Assembly: GCA_016763335.1 (NCBI GenBank)
Contig: JAESUD010000183.1
Location: 1 to 10,163 of the forward strand
Direction: 5' to 3'
DNA from: Emcibacteraceae bacterium
GTDB lineage: Bacteria > Pseudomonadota > Alphaproteobacteria > Sphingomonadales > Emcibacteraceae
Length of the DNA: 10,163 nucleotides
Numbering within the stretch: the first letter of the stretch is position 1; every line of letters starts with the position of its first letter. Made by a program: the position numbers and the translations under genes. Shown here in pieces: positions 1 to 7,712 of the stretch. The notes under the pieces were generated by a model, which ran no database searches, was not told the DNA's origin, and was given only the letters and a program-made list of their open reading frames with translations.

Positions 1-864
1 AATGAAATAAATGTGGATACTGGACGCATACATACATCTTATTCAATGGCATCAACCACAACGGGCCGACTTTCATCCAATGACCCGAACCTGCAAAATA
101 TTCCAATCAGAAGCGAAGAGGGGCGCAAAATCCGCAACGCCTTCATTGCCGAAGACGGCCATAAACTACTCGCCGCCGACTATAGCCAGATCGAGCTACG
201 CCTTCTCGCCCATATTGCAGATTTGGATAGCTTGAAACAGGCCTTTAACGACGGCATTGATATTCACGCGATGACGGCATCCGAAGTATTCGGCGTCCCT
301 ATTGAAGGCATGGACCCCGCCGTCCGCCGCCAAGCCAAAGCGATTAATTTTGGTATTATATATGGCATCAGCTCCTTTGGACTAGCACGGCAACTCGGCA
401 TGAGCCGCGGCGAGGCAAAGACATTCATCGACCGTTATTTTGAACGCTTCCCCGGCATCCGCCATTATATGGAAGACACCAAAGAATATTGCCGCAACAA
501 AGGATATGTTGAAACCATTTTTGGTCGCAAAATTCATGTGGGAAGTATAAATGATAAAAATGGTATGCGCCGCGCATTTGGTGAGCGTGCGGCCATTAAT
601 GCCCCTATTCAAGGATCAGCCGCAGATGTTATTCGCCGGGCGATGGTCCGTATGCCAAATGCGTTAAATGATGCAGGGCTTAAAGCTAAAATGTTACTAC
701 AGGTTCATGATGAACTGGTGTTTGAAGTGCCAAATGATGAAGTTGAAGCAACAAAAGCACTCGTCGCCAAAGTTATGGAAAATGCCGCTTTGCCGGCACT
801 GGAAATATCCGTACCGTTAACCGTGGACTGTGGTGTTGGAGATAATTGGAACGAAGCTCATTAA
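1..864 (+). CDS. polA: DNA polymerase I, C-terminal polymerase domain (5' end outside window)
   Basis: Family A DNA polymerase, which fills gaps and removes RNA primers during replication and repair. The frame is open from base 1 (N-E-I-N-V-D-T-G-R) and ends at TAA 862-864, so 288 C-terminal residues are present; the GTG at 13 is internal, not a start. The template-binding stretch TGRLSSNDPNLQNIPIR is present. Motif A (DYSQIELR, fragment residues 60-67) carries the first catalytic Asp. The fingers O-helix motif RRQAKAINFGIIYG (109-122) has the Arg, Lys and Phe of the dNTP site, and Phe at that place fits normal exclusion of ddNTPs. Motif C (VHDELV, 235-240) carries the second catalytic Asp. 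The 5' nuclease and 3'-5' exonuclease regions lie outside the window, so proofreading status cannot be judged. The next gene is convergent, and its stop codon starts at the adjacent base. Confidence 0.97.
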   Translation, partial: NEINVDTGRIHTSYSMASTTTGRLSSNDPNLQNIPIRSEEGRKIRNAFIAEDGHKLLAADYSQIELRLLAHIADLDSLKQAFNDGIDIHAMTASEVFGVPIEGMDPAVRRQAKAINFGIIYGISSFGLARQLGMSRGEAKTFIDRYFERFPGIRHYMEDTKEYCRNKGYVETIFGRKIHVGSINDKNGMRRAFGERAAINAPIQGSAADVIRRAMVRMPNALNDAGLKAKMLLQVHDELVFEVPNDEVEATKALVAKVMENAALPALEISVPLTVDCGVGDNWNEAH

Positions 865-1284
865 TTATCTTTTTTGAACCGCAATATCGCCGATAAGCAC
901 TCTGGCTTTATCGTGTTTTAACACCTTGTTTGTTGAACTTTGCAACACACGGCTTAAGATATTAGCGTTTATCGGACGGTTAATATCGAAAAAGTCACGG
1001 GCCAATTTTAAAGTCTGGTTCATATAAGCATTTGTCAGCCTCGGCAGCACTTTTCGGGCTTCTGTCCGCTGTTCACTGTCCTCGATTTTAAGTTGCATGA
1101 TCACCGTCATGGTCCCGGCGGGTCTTTTACGCCTGTTATACATGGCCACACTAATCGGTGGAATCATCACATATTCGCTGACATCTTCCGGGGCTTCTTT
1201 TTTTTCCGGCTCCGAATTTGCGCCATATGCAGTGATGCTTAGAAAAAAGCTCATTATTAAAATGTAAAATGTCCTGATGATCAT
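865..1284 (-). CDS. Secreted or periplasmic FliL-like protein (probable flagellar accessory protein)
   Basis: A 139-residue protein read on the minus strand from ATG (1284-1282) to TAA (867-865). Residues 1-22 look like a signal peptide: a short basic start (MIIR), a hydrophobic core, then A-Y-G-A near the cleavage site. A short charged linker rich in Glu, Lys and Pro follows. The rest resembles the FliL C-terminal domain: a V-M-I-P-P-I-S-V strand, a T-M-T-V-I-M-Q-L-K-I strand, an amphipathic stretch from V-L-P-R-L to F-F-D-I, and an ending V-L-I-G-D-I-A-V-Q-K-R. Classical FliL is anchored by an N-terminal membrane helix and modulates stator and motor output; this one may be cleaved and released to the periplasm. 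AAGG lies just upstream within the 13-base gap after the FlaEY-like gene, so the two are probably one operon, supporting a flagellar role. The FliL assignment rests on pattern resemblance and is moderate. Confidence 0.6.
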   Translation of the reverse strand: MIIRTFYILIMSFFLSITAYGANSEPEKKEAPEDVSEYVMIPPISVAMYNRRKRPAGTMTVIMQLKIEDSEQRTEARKVLPRLTNAYMNQTLKLARDFFDINRPINANILSRVLQSSTNKVLKHDKARVLIGDIAVQKR

Positions 1285-1297
1285 AAATCCAACCTTA

Positions 1298-4074
1298 TTA
1301 TATTATTGTGCCGCCTGTAACCGCAAGAACGCGCTGAAGGCCGTCCTGATAACGGGCAAGCCTGTCTTGAAGAAACGCTGGTGCAGGGCCAATATTATTC
1401 TTGGAATCTCTTAAAATTTGCGCCCTTATCGGATCAAACGTTAATGATCTATGCGCGCTCTGGATTACTTTGATGGCGTCTTCCAACTGATTAAAAATAT
1501 ATTCCGCTTCTGTCTTGTTACTGAATGAAAACCCATTATTAAGACCAAGGGCAAATACCCCACCTAAATCATTCGGATCAATCTCGCCACCATCATTATT
1601 TAAATCAAATAGAAGTTCCGGCGATAGAATTGATCTTTCTTCAAAGCCTAGTTTTGCCAGCGCATCCCTGCCGTCTGCGCCGCCAATAAATTCAATTGAT
1701 GCGCCGTTTCTGGCTTCCAGTTTAAGTGCCGGACCATTTTCACCGTAAGTGACGCTGGCTTTCAAATTTCTGGTTGATAGAGTATTTATCCGTGTGACAA
1801 GACGCTGAAATGTATCACCAGCACGAATATCAATTTTAATCTTCCGTCCTTCATTAACGGAAATATAAAAATGATCGCCTGCCCGTAAAGAGGTCTGGGT
1901 TTCTAAATCGCGAATTTCAGTATTATTTACCGTTCCCGTAGGAAGCCCCAATTTATCCAGAACAGACGAACCGGTTTGAGTAAAGGCAATTGCCGTACTT
2001 TCATTGTATCCACTAGTGCCACTTAATTGTTCCTGCCAAGCAAGAGCGCCAGTTGATGCATCAATTTTTGCCGTAAAGCCGTCGGTAATACCGTTATGAG
2101 TTTCACCGGATAATGTACCTGATGTTGTTCCCGCCACATAAACTGAGCCATTCTGTACTGTAATTCCGGAAATGCTATCCGTTGAACTCGTCCCAAGGAA
2201 CGCCGTCCAGTCAGCAGAAAAACCAGAACCATTATCTGTAAGCTTGGTAACAAATCCGTCTTTGCCACCGCTATAAGAATTAGTACACTGCCGCCATTTA
2301 AAGAACCGTTTAAGGTTGATCCCGAAATATATATATCTGAGCCAACTACTGAAATCCCGGTCACTTTACCACCGCCAAGATCACCTATATCATAAGTCGC
2401 GAGTGTTACGTCGAGGTTATTTTTATCAAGTTTTCTAATAACCGCATTTCCGTCTTGCTCACTGAGCACCAGAAGATTACCGTCATCAGCAATAGCAATG
2501 GCCTTGCCGAAATCATTACCCGTCGAACCGAATTGTGTTGTTTCTAGTACTACGCCGCTAGTGCTGCCGAGTTTCACTACAATAGTGTCCGCGCCACCAT
2601 TATCAGTGGTCGTGGTATCAAGGCGTCCATTGACCTGACCGGTGAAATAAATATCCCCATTTGCATCAACTGTTAAGGCGTTTGCCTGATCCGTTACCGC
2701 GCTATCAAGTTGCTGGGTCCATAGTTCCTCGCCTGACTTGTTATACTTGGTAACAAAACTGTCCGTGCCGCTAAAAACATCAGAAGAAATAAGTTCTTCG
2801 TTGGTTTTTCCGGCAATAATGACATTATCATTGCCGTCAATGGCAATATCAAATGCTTGTGCCTCGTCGCTGGCCCCGAGTAACCGAGACCATAGTAAAT
2901 TACCGACGCTGTCATATTTGGATAAAAAGACGTCACTGGTTTTTGCACCATTAATTTGTCCGCCAAAATCACCTTCGGTCGTGCCGACCACATAACTGTT
3001 GCCTTGGCTATCCACTTCGATGGCCACCGCAGTTGTCTCGAATGTTACTGTTGTTGACGCTGTATCTTCGCCGTCTTCATCATCATCCGCCGCAGGGATA
3101 ACAAAGCCGTTTTCATCAATGCCAACAATTTCATGACTATATGATTTTGTTAGCCCGCTACCGTCAAGATTTGTGTATTTTGAAATGGTTCCCGATGTTT
3201 CTGAGCCAAAATCACTGGATTTCGTCGTTCCGGCAATAATAAGCGCCGGATCAGCGCTGGCCGCAGAGAATGAGAGTTGTTCAATGCCATCAACATCAAA
3301 TTTCAAACCAAATTGGCCGTTGCTATTTTCTTCTATCTGAACGCGGGTTTTATATTTTCCAACCGTGTCCCCGTCGCCATTCACTGTTGTAATTGCGCCG
3401 ATTTTACTATTAATCAAATTCTTTAAACTGGTCAGCGTGATCGCACCGCTAATTTCCGATAGATCAATAACAACATCATCTTCCTCGGTGCTGTCACCAG
3501 TAATAGTTATGGTAAATACTTCGTCGCCGTTTAGGGCAGTTAAAGTTGATGTTTCACTAACCGCAATCGGAAGACCAGAAACATCTCTGTCGTTTTTACC
3601 AACGCCTACACTTGATGTAACATATGATTTCTTTTCTCCGGCCAGAAGGATCAGCTTATCAAGTTCCGCTTGACGCACATAGGCATCAATTTCGGCTAAT
3701 CCGCCTTGGAACTGGGCACTTAAACTGGCAATTAAGGATGAAGATGTGGTTTTGTCCTTAGCGTATTCAGCAATGGTTTTCAGATCATTGAGGGCGGCAT
3801 AAAGGGTGAAAAGTGCTTTATCATCTTTATCAAAACCAGCCGCTTTTACGGCGGATGTGTTTTCATTGATGAATGTGCTTCTGCTACGGATTTTATTATA
3901 ACGACTGAGAAGGGAACTATCATCATCCTCAGCCCACGGTGTAACCACGGCAGGGCCACGGCTAGCAAACGATGCTGCGGATGTGCCAAAACTGCTCCTG
4001 CCAATGCCATTCTTGGCATTATAATACTGGCTAAGGACGGACACATCAAAACTGATAATGTTAAAATCTACCAC
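1298..4074 (-). pseudogene. flaEY: FlaEY-like flagellar protein with SBBP beta-propeller repeats, split by a frame break
   Basis: One long minus-strand gene in two frames. It starts at GTG 4074-4072 behind a purine-rich GAGAG stretch and reads 597 codons. Homology then moves to the -1 frame near 2284-2286 and runs to TAA 1300-1298; restoring one base gives about 925 residues. Residues 1-150 are helical and Ser/Ala-rich, flagellin-like, with no signal peptide. Residues 180-270 and about 726-791 resemble flagellin-hook IN motifs (L-R-A-G-D-H-F-Y-I-S-V-N). An acidic linker (328-338) leads into about six SBBP-type blades from 345 to about 690, with D-x-x-G-N-x-Y-V-x-G turns. The C-terminus is helical. 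Caulobacter FlaEY, which affects flagellin expression, is the nearest family I recall. The nominal downstream start (GTG at 2137) lies inside a blade, and blade residues continue upstream of it, so the 3' part is not a separate gene. A true mutation, a sequencing error and programmed frameshifting are all possible. The flaEY name is tentative. Confidence 0.6.
2284..2302 (-). other. Frame break with nearby slippery heptamer T TTA AAT
   Basis: On the minus strand the upstream frame reads ...G-S-L-N-G-G-S-V and then loses homology. The -1 frame reads T-N-S-Y-S-G-G-K-D-G-F-V-T-K-L, which continues the blade pattern. The simplest repair is one missing base next to codon 597 (2286-2284), giving G-G-S-V-T-N-S-Y-S. 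The minus strand at 2302-2296 is T TTA AAT, phased in the upstream frame exactly as the X XXY YYZ rule for -1 slippage requires. The -1 frame has no stop between the heptamer and the homologous part. No strong downstream hairpin or upstream Shine-Dalgarno-like stimulator is visible. The Gly-Gly-Ser codons after the heptamer look native in the upstream frame, which favours a simple indel. Confidence 0.6.
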
Positions 4075-4249
4075 TTTTTTCTCTCTGATTTCTTCAGATA
4101 TAATTATTCATATAGCAGAATAACCGCAATTAGTTAATAAAAACTCTATTTTTCCTCCATTTTTATCAAGTTCCTATTGAAAGATCAGACGCATACAATT
4201 ACATCTACAGAGTACAGAAACTTAGATAAAGAATGAATGGATAAAAAAG
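4075..4249. promoter_or_regulatory. Divergent intergenic region between the FlaEY-like gene and yggT
   Basis: This 175-base AT-rich stretch lies between two divergently transcribed units, so it should hold a promoter for each. I see TTGAAA (4177-4182) and TACAAT (4194-4199) on the plus strand, but they are only 11 bases apart and cannot form one sigma-70 promoter. I found no GG-N10-GC sigma-54 element on the minus strand, although flagellar genes often use one. The GTG start of the minus-strand gene is preceded by GAGAG and a poly-A run; yggT has only a weak GGA before its ATG. No terminator or RNA gene was recognised. Confidence 0.5.
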
Positions 4250-4549
4250 ATGGGCAATTTTGCTTATTTATTAGCAGACCTAGTTATGGGATTATCGAGT
4301 ATAATTTCATTTTTATTATTAATATATATCGTCATCGGCCTGCTTATTTCCTTTAACGTTATCAATTCCTACAATCAATTTGTGAATGCCGTTTATGGTT
4401 CGCTCTATAAATTATTTGAACCTATTTTAAGCCCTATCAGAAATGCACTCCCTGACCTGGGTGGTATTGATTTTTCACCAATTGTTGTGTTTTTTGCCCT
4501 GCGTTTTCTTACACCGTTTATAGCCGAAATATTTATACAACTTGCTTAA
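4250..4549 (+). CDS. YggT family integral membrane protein
   Basis: A 99-residue YggT-type membrane protein (the family also includes YlmG). There are two hydrophobic segments, at about residues 8-36 and 75-98. Between them lies the family's polar middle: S-Y-N-Q-F-V-N, then L-Y-K-L-F-E-P-I-L-S-P-I-R and a G-G-I-D-F-S-P-I motif leading into the second segment. The length is typical of one YggT domain. The biochemical role is not settled; relatives have been tied to osmotic or potassium homeostasis in E. coli and to division or nucleoid and plastid organisation in Gram-positives and cyanobacteria. YggT just upstream of folD is a usual alphaproteobacterial arrangement, often with a small DUF167 gene between; here folD follows after 27 bases with nothing between. 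Cotranscription with folD is likely. The family call is strong, the function unknown. Confidence 0.88.
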   Translation: MGNFAYLLADLVMGLSSIISFLLLIYIVIGLLISFNVINSYNQFVNAVYGSLYKLFEPILSPIRNALPDLGGIDFSPIVVFFALRFLTPFIAEIFIQLA

Positions 4550-4576
4550 CTAGTTTATTTCTCAAGGATTTAATTT

Positions 4577-5458
4577 ATGACCGCATCTATTATTGATGGC
4601 AAAGCATTCGCCGCAAATCTTAAAGAACAAATAGCCAAGAAAGTTAAGTTTCTAAAAGAAAACCATAATCTTATCCCCGGTCTTGCCGTGGTTCTTGTTG
4701 GTGAAGATCCAGCCAGTCAAGTTTATGTGCGCAATAAAAATAAATCAACCAAGGCTGCCGGAATGAATAGTTATGAACATCTGATGGATGATGATGTCAC
4801 AGAAGCAGAACTGATCGCAAAAGTAACTGAACTTAATAATGACCCCGCCGTTCACGGAATATTGGTACAATTGCCGCTACCAAAGCATATCAATGAAGCC
4901 GCCGTTATTGAAACGATTATTCCCGAAAAGGATGTTGATGGATTTCATGTGATTAATTCAGGCCTTCTTGCCACGGGCGGAAATGGCATGGTTCCCTGTA
5001 CCCCGCTAGGCTGCATTATGATGTTAAAAGACAAGCTTGGTAACCTGAGCGGTCTTGATGCCGTTGTTGTTGGCCGTTCCAATATTGTTGGAAAGCCAAT
5101 GGCCCAGTTACTGCTTAAAGAAAGCTGTACTGTAACCATCGCCCATAGCCGAACAAAAAATCTGGCTGAGGTTGTCGGGCGTTCTGATATTGTTGTCGCC
5201 GCCGTTGGTGTCCCTGAACTGGTCAAAGGCAGCTGGATTAAACCGGGCGCCACCGTGATTGATGTAGGTATTAACCGCATTACCAAAGAAGACGGAAAAA
5301 CCAAGTTGGTCGGTGACGTTGAATTTGCCGTCGCCGTCGAGCGCGCCGGAGCCATCACACCCGTCCCGGGCGGTGTTGGGCCCATGACAATTGCCGTATT
5401 GTTGCAAAATACTGTGACGGCTGCCTGTCGACAAATGGGAATTGATGAACCTGCTTAA
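4577..5458 (+). CDS. folD: Bifunctional methylenetetrahydrofolate dehydrogenase / methenyltetrahydrofolate cyclohydrolase
   Basis: Cytosolic one-carbon enzyme. It oxidises 5,10-methylene-THF to 5,10-methenyl-THF with NADP+ and then hydrolyses it to 10-formyl-THF for purine and formyl-Met-tRNA synthesis. It has 293 residues, slightly longer than the E. coli enzyme. The catalytic Y-x3-K pair is Tyr50/Lys54 in [13 protein letters not shown]; Gln98 (G-I-L-V-Q-L-P-L-P) and Asp121 (K-D-V-D-G-F-H) also match active-site residues. P-C-T-P-L-G follows. The Rossmann cofactor motif [11 protein letters not shown] and the C-terminal [10 protein letters not shown] signature complete the fold. The ATG at 4577 is preceded by AAGGA (4564-4568). 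Supplying one-carbon folates fits functionally with the glycine-producing kbl-tdh genes downstream, but nothing shows shared regulation. Confidence 0.97.
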   Translation: MTASIIDGKAFAANLKEQIAKKVKFLKENHNLIPGLAVVLVGEDPASQVYVRNKNKSTKAAGMNSYEHLMDDDVTEAELIAKVTELNNDPAVHGILVQLPLPKHINEAAVIETIIPEKDVDGFHVINSGLLATGGNGMVPCTPLGCIMMLKDKLGNLSGLDAVVVGRSNIVGKPMAQLLLKESCTVTIAHSRTKNLAEVVGRSDIVVAAVGVPELVKGSWIKPGATVIDVGINRITKEDGKTKLVGDVEFAVAVERAGAITPVPGGVGPMTIAVLLQNTVTAACRQMGIDEPA

Positions 5459-5534
5459 GGCTACTTCGCTAAAATAAGATTTACTAATTTTAATAATTCA
5501 TGTACCCCTTAAAATATAAAAATTAGAGGGTGTT

Positions 5535-6911
5535 ATGCGTGCGTTAGATACACATTATGATAAGTGGGACTGGATCAGGGTAAAAAGACAGTTTTCACAA
5601 CTGGTTTCCCTGTCAATTCCTATTATTATTCAACGCCTTGGTATCATGACACTCGGCATTGTTGATACTGCTATGGTCGCGCGCTATTCAACAATAGAAG
5701 TCGGCTATCAGGGCATCGCCAATAGTGCTATTGCCTCAACCTTGATCGTTGCCACCATCGGTCTTTTAATGGGAACGATGGTCCTGACCTCAAATGCATA
5801 TGGCGCGAAAGACTATAAAGAGTGTGGGCGAATTTGGCGACGTTCAATGCCTTATAGTCTTGTGATCGGCCTTATGGGGTTTGTTATTTGTCTTTTCGGT
5901 GAACCGATCCTGCTTATGCTTGGACAAACCGAAGACATTGCCCGCGGCGCTGGTGAAGTAATCGGTGTTCTTGCCATTGGCATTCCCATGACGGCTATGA
6001 TGCTTAGCTCAACATTTTTCCTTGAAGGCATAAATCGGCCCCTGCCCGGTATGGTTTTTATGTTTATCGCCAATATAATTAATATCTTTCTTAACTGGAC
6101 TTTTGTATGGGGCCATTTAGGTTTCGAACCCATGGGCGTTATAGGTTCCGCATGGGCAACAAATATCGTGAGGATTTTCCTTGCTCTATCGCTTTTGATT
6201 TATGTCCTCCTCACTCTCGACAGAGAAAAATACGGCATTTTTGACAAAATAGACATGTCGTGGAAAGCATGGAAAAAACATCGTCATATTGGTTATGCCG
6301 CCGGATTTTCAAATACTGTCGAGCATTTCGGTTTTGCGGCACTTTATGTTTTTGCCGGTTTTCTTGGAACCATAAGCCTTGGCGCACTTACCATTGCTTT
6401 CACCATTTTTGGTGTACCATTTATGATTTGTTACGGTGTTGCCGGTGCAACGGCCGTGCGTGTAGGTATTGCTCTTGGACGCGGCGACCGTCAGGATATG
6501 GCGCTTGCGGGTATGTGCGGGCTTGCGTTTAATGGCATGATTTGCCTGCCATTAATGGCTATTCTTTATTTCTTTCCAGCAGATATTGCCAGTTTATTTA
6601 GTAAAGATGCTGCTCTGGTTGCTGCAACAGTCCCACTTATTGCTCTTTCCGTATGGATGTTGTTTTTTGATACAGCGCAAACCGTTATGGGTAACGCGCT
6701 ACGTGGGTTACAGGATATATGGATACCAGCAATTTTTTATGTCATTTGCTACAGTATGATCATGATACCGCTAGCCTATTATTTGACATTTACATTGGAT
6801 CATCAGACTATTGGCCTTATGGAATGTATTATTGTAGCGAGCTTTTTGTCGTTTGTGCTGCTTACTGTACGTTTCTTTTATTTAACATTATTTAAAAAAC
6901 AGGCATCATGA
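5535..6911 (+). CDS. MATE family efflux transporter (NorM-like)
   Basis: A 458-residue inner-membrane protein with about twelve hydrophobic segments in two similar halves, the usual MATE size. The family exports cationic drugs, dyes or metabolites in exchange for Na+ or H+. Family-like stretches are I-V-D-T-A-M-V-A in the first helix (about 42-49), N-A-Y-G-A-K-D-Y after the second (87-94), F-L-E-G-I-N-R-P near helix five (162-169), and N-I-I-N-I-F-L-N-W followed by G-H-L-G-F-E-P-M-G-V-I-G-S-A (180-206). A hydrophilic start of about 20 residues precedes helix one. The ATG at 5535 has a clear AGAGGG (5525-5530). The 76 bases after folD hold no clear terminator or strong promoter, so read-through is possible. 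The stop overlaps the next start as ATGA, implying translational coupling with the acyltransferase. The substrate cannot be read from sequence. Confidence 0.92.
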   Translation: MRALDTHYDKWDWIRVKRQFSQLVSLSIPIIIQRLGIMTLGIVDTAMVARYSTIEVGYQGIANSAIASTLIVATIGLLMGTMVLTSNAYGAKDYKECGRIWRRSMPYSLVIGLMGFVICLFGEPILLMLGQTEDIARGAGEVIGVLAIGIPMTAMMLSSTFFLEGINRPLPGMVFMFIANIINIFLNWTFVWGHLGFEPMGVIGSAWATNIVRIFLALSLLIYVLLTLDREKYGIFDKIDMSWKAWKKHRHIGYAAGFSNTVEHFGFAALYVFAGFLGTISLGALTIAFTIFGVPFMICYGVAGATAVRVGIALGRGDRQDMALAGMCGLAFNGMICLPLMAILYFFPADIASLFSKDAALVAATVPLIALSVWMLFFDTAQTVMGNALRGLQDIWIPAIFYVICYSMIMIPLAYYLTFTLDHQTIGLMECIIVASFLSFVLLTVRFFYLTLFKKQAS

Positions 6912-7666
6912 GCACAGAGATATTAAATAAAGAAATTCCCAAAATTACTCTTTCCATAATTATTCGCTCGATCATTTTTAATTGCTTCTTTTATGCATAT
7001 TTCACTTTTTTTATAATTCTGGTTCTCTTTCCTCTTTCACTGTTTAAATCACCAAAACCCCTTAGAAGAGGGCTGATCATTCTGATCGAAGTCACGCTTT
7101 ATATGTTTGATAAAATCGCTAATATTAAAATTGAAGAACGTGGTGTGGAAAATATTCCGAAGGACAGAGGGTTTATTTATTGCAGCAAACATATGAGCAA
7201 TATTGACGCTTATTTCCTCTTTCACCGATCGCCAAATTTAACGGCAATGGCAAAAAAAGAATTATACCGCATCCCCTTTGTCAGCAGTGTCTTAAACAAA
7301 ATGGGTGTCCTCGCCATCAATCGCGGTGCCGGCGAAGCACAAAAACAAACTCCGACTTTTGCTAAAATACTACTTGAACGAAAAATACCGATGATTATTT
7401 TTGCTGAAGGCACCCGGATAAATGTTGGTGAACGCAAACCCTTAAAATCCGGCACTTTTTATTATCAGGACACCTCAGGTTTGGATATTATTGCCGTTTC
7501 CCATAATTCCGGCGTATTCTGGCAAAAAAAATCCTGGATAAAATTACCAGGAACCCTCATCGTTGAATATCATCCCCCCATGCCAAAAGGCCTTGGCAAA
7601 GAAGAATTTATGAAAGAACTAGAACTTAGGGTTCTAGACAGAAGTGATGAATTAATGTTGTTATAA
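6908..7666 (+). CDS. PlsC-type lysophospholipid acyltransferase (probable 1-acyl-sn-glycerol-3-phosphate acyltransferase)
   Basis: A 252-residue membrane-bound acyltransferase of the LPLAT/PlsC family. It probably transfers an acyl chain to the sn-2 position of lysophosphatidic acid to make phosphatidic acid. A strongly hydrophobic segment at about residues 14-46 anchors it, and a second hydrophobic stretch lies at 55-68. The catalytic H-x4-D motif is His95/Asp100 in C-S-K-H-M-S-N-I-D. The substrate-binding motif is F-A-E-G-T-R (165-170), with Ala where FPEGTR is commonest. The G-V-L-A-I-N-R-G block (133-140) is the usual intermediate motif. The start overlaps the MATE stop by four bases and has only a weak AGG, consistent with coupled translation. 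Another LPLAT substrate, such as an ornithine lipid or a second lysophospholipid, cannot be excluded, so no gene symbol is given. Confidence 0.87.
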   Translation: MSTEILNKEIPKITLSIIIRSIIFNCFFYAYFTFFIILVLFPLSLFKSPKPLRRGLIILIEVTLYMFDKIANIKIEERGVENIPKDRGFIYCSKHMSNIDAYFLFHRSPNLTAMAKKELYRIPFVSSVLNKMGVLAINRGAGEAQKQTPTFAKILLERKIPMIIFAEGTRINVGERKPLKSGTFYYQDTSGLDIIAVSHNSGVFWQKKSWIKLPGTLIVEYHPPMPKGLGKEEFMKELELRVLDRSDELMLL

Positions 7667-7698
7667 TGGCATTTGTACAGTATATTGAACAAATATAC
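7658..7698 (+). promoter_or_regulatory. Candidate promoter and overlapping operator of the XRE-cupin regulator
   Basis: TTGTTA (7658-7663) and TATATT (7681-7686), 17 bases apart, form a plausible sigma-70 promoter. The -35 overlaps the end of the acyltransferase gene. An imperfect inverted repeat, TTTGTACA (7672-7679), six bases, TGAACAAA (7686-7693), matches at 7 of 8 positions and covers the -10. A second, perfect inverted repeat, GTATATT/AATATAC (7680-7686 and 7692-7698), is nested with it. A site placed there suits repression by the downstream regulator. AGGA at 7699-7702 is its likely ribosome site. All of this is pattern-based. Confidence 0.45.
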
Positions 7699-7712
7699 AG
7701 GATTATATAATC

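Noticed and set aside
913..924. GTGTT-TT-AACAC as a terminator hairpin for polA
   Set aside because: The two-base loop is too tight, the stem has only five pairs, no T-run follows, and it lies inside the convergent coding sequence.
1298..2137. The 3' part of the FlaEY-like gene as an independent gene starting at GTG 2137
   Set aside because: The GTG falls in the middle of a propeller blade (V-Y-V-A-G-T-T-S-G), there is no Shine-Dalgarno sequence, and blade homology continues upstream in the same frame to the break near 2284.
4194..4217. Run of TACAAT, TACATC, TACAGA, GTACAGA as a short tandem repeat before yggT
   Set aside because: Only the TACA core recurs, the units diverge, and the length is too small to separate from chance in AT-rich DNA.
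4945..5385. A 146-codon open frame on the minus strand inside folD, and a second one at 5108-5434
   Set aside because: Both lie wholly inside a strongly conserved folD, have low-complexity Thr/Pro/Ser-rich translations and no credible ribosome site. They are shadows of the coding strand.
7704..7711. TATAAT at 7706-7711 as the -10 of the regulator gene
   Set aside because: Transcription would then begin at or after the ATG at 7713, leaving no leader. The TATATT at 7681-7686 with TTGTTA 17 bases upstream is a better fit.
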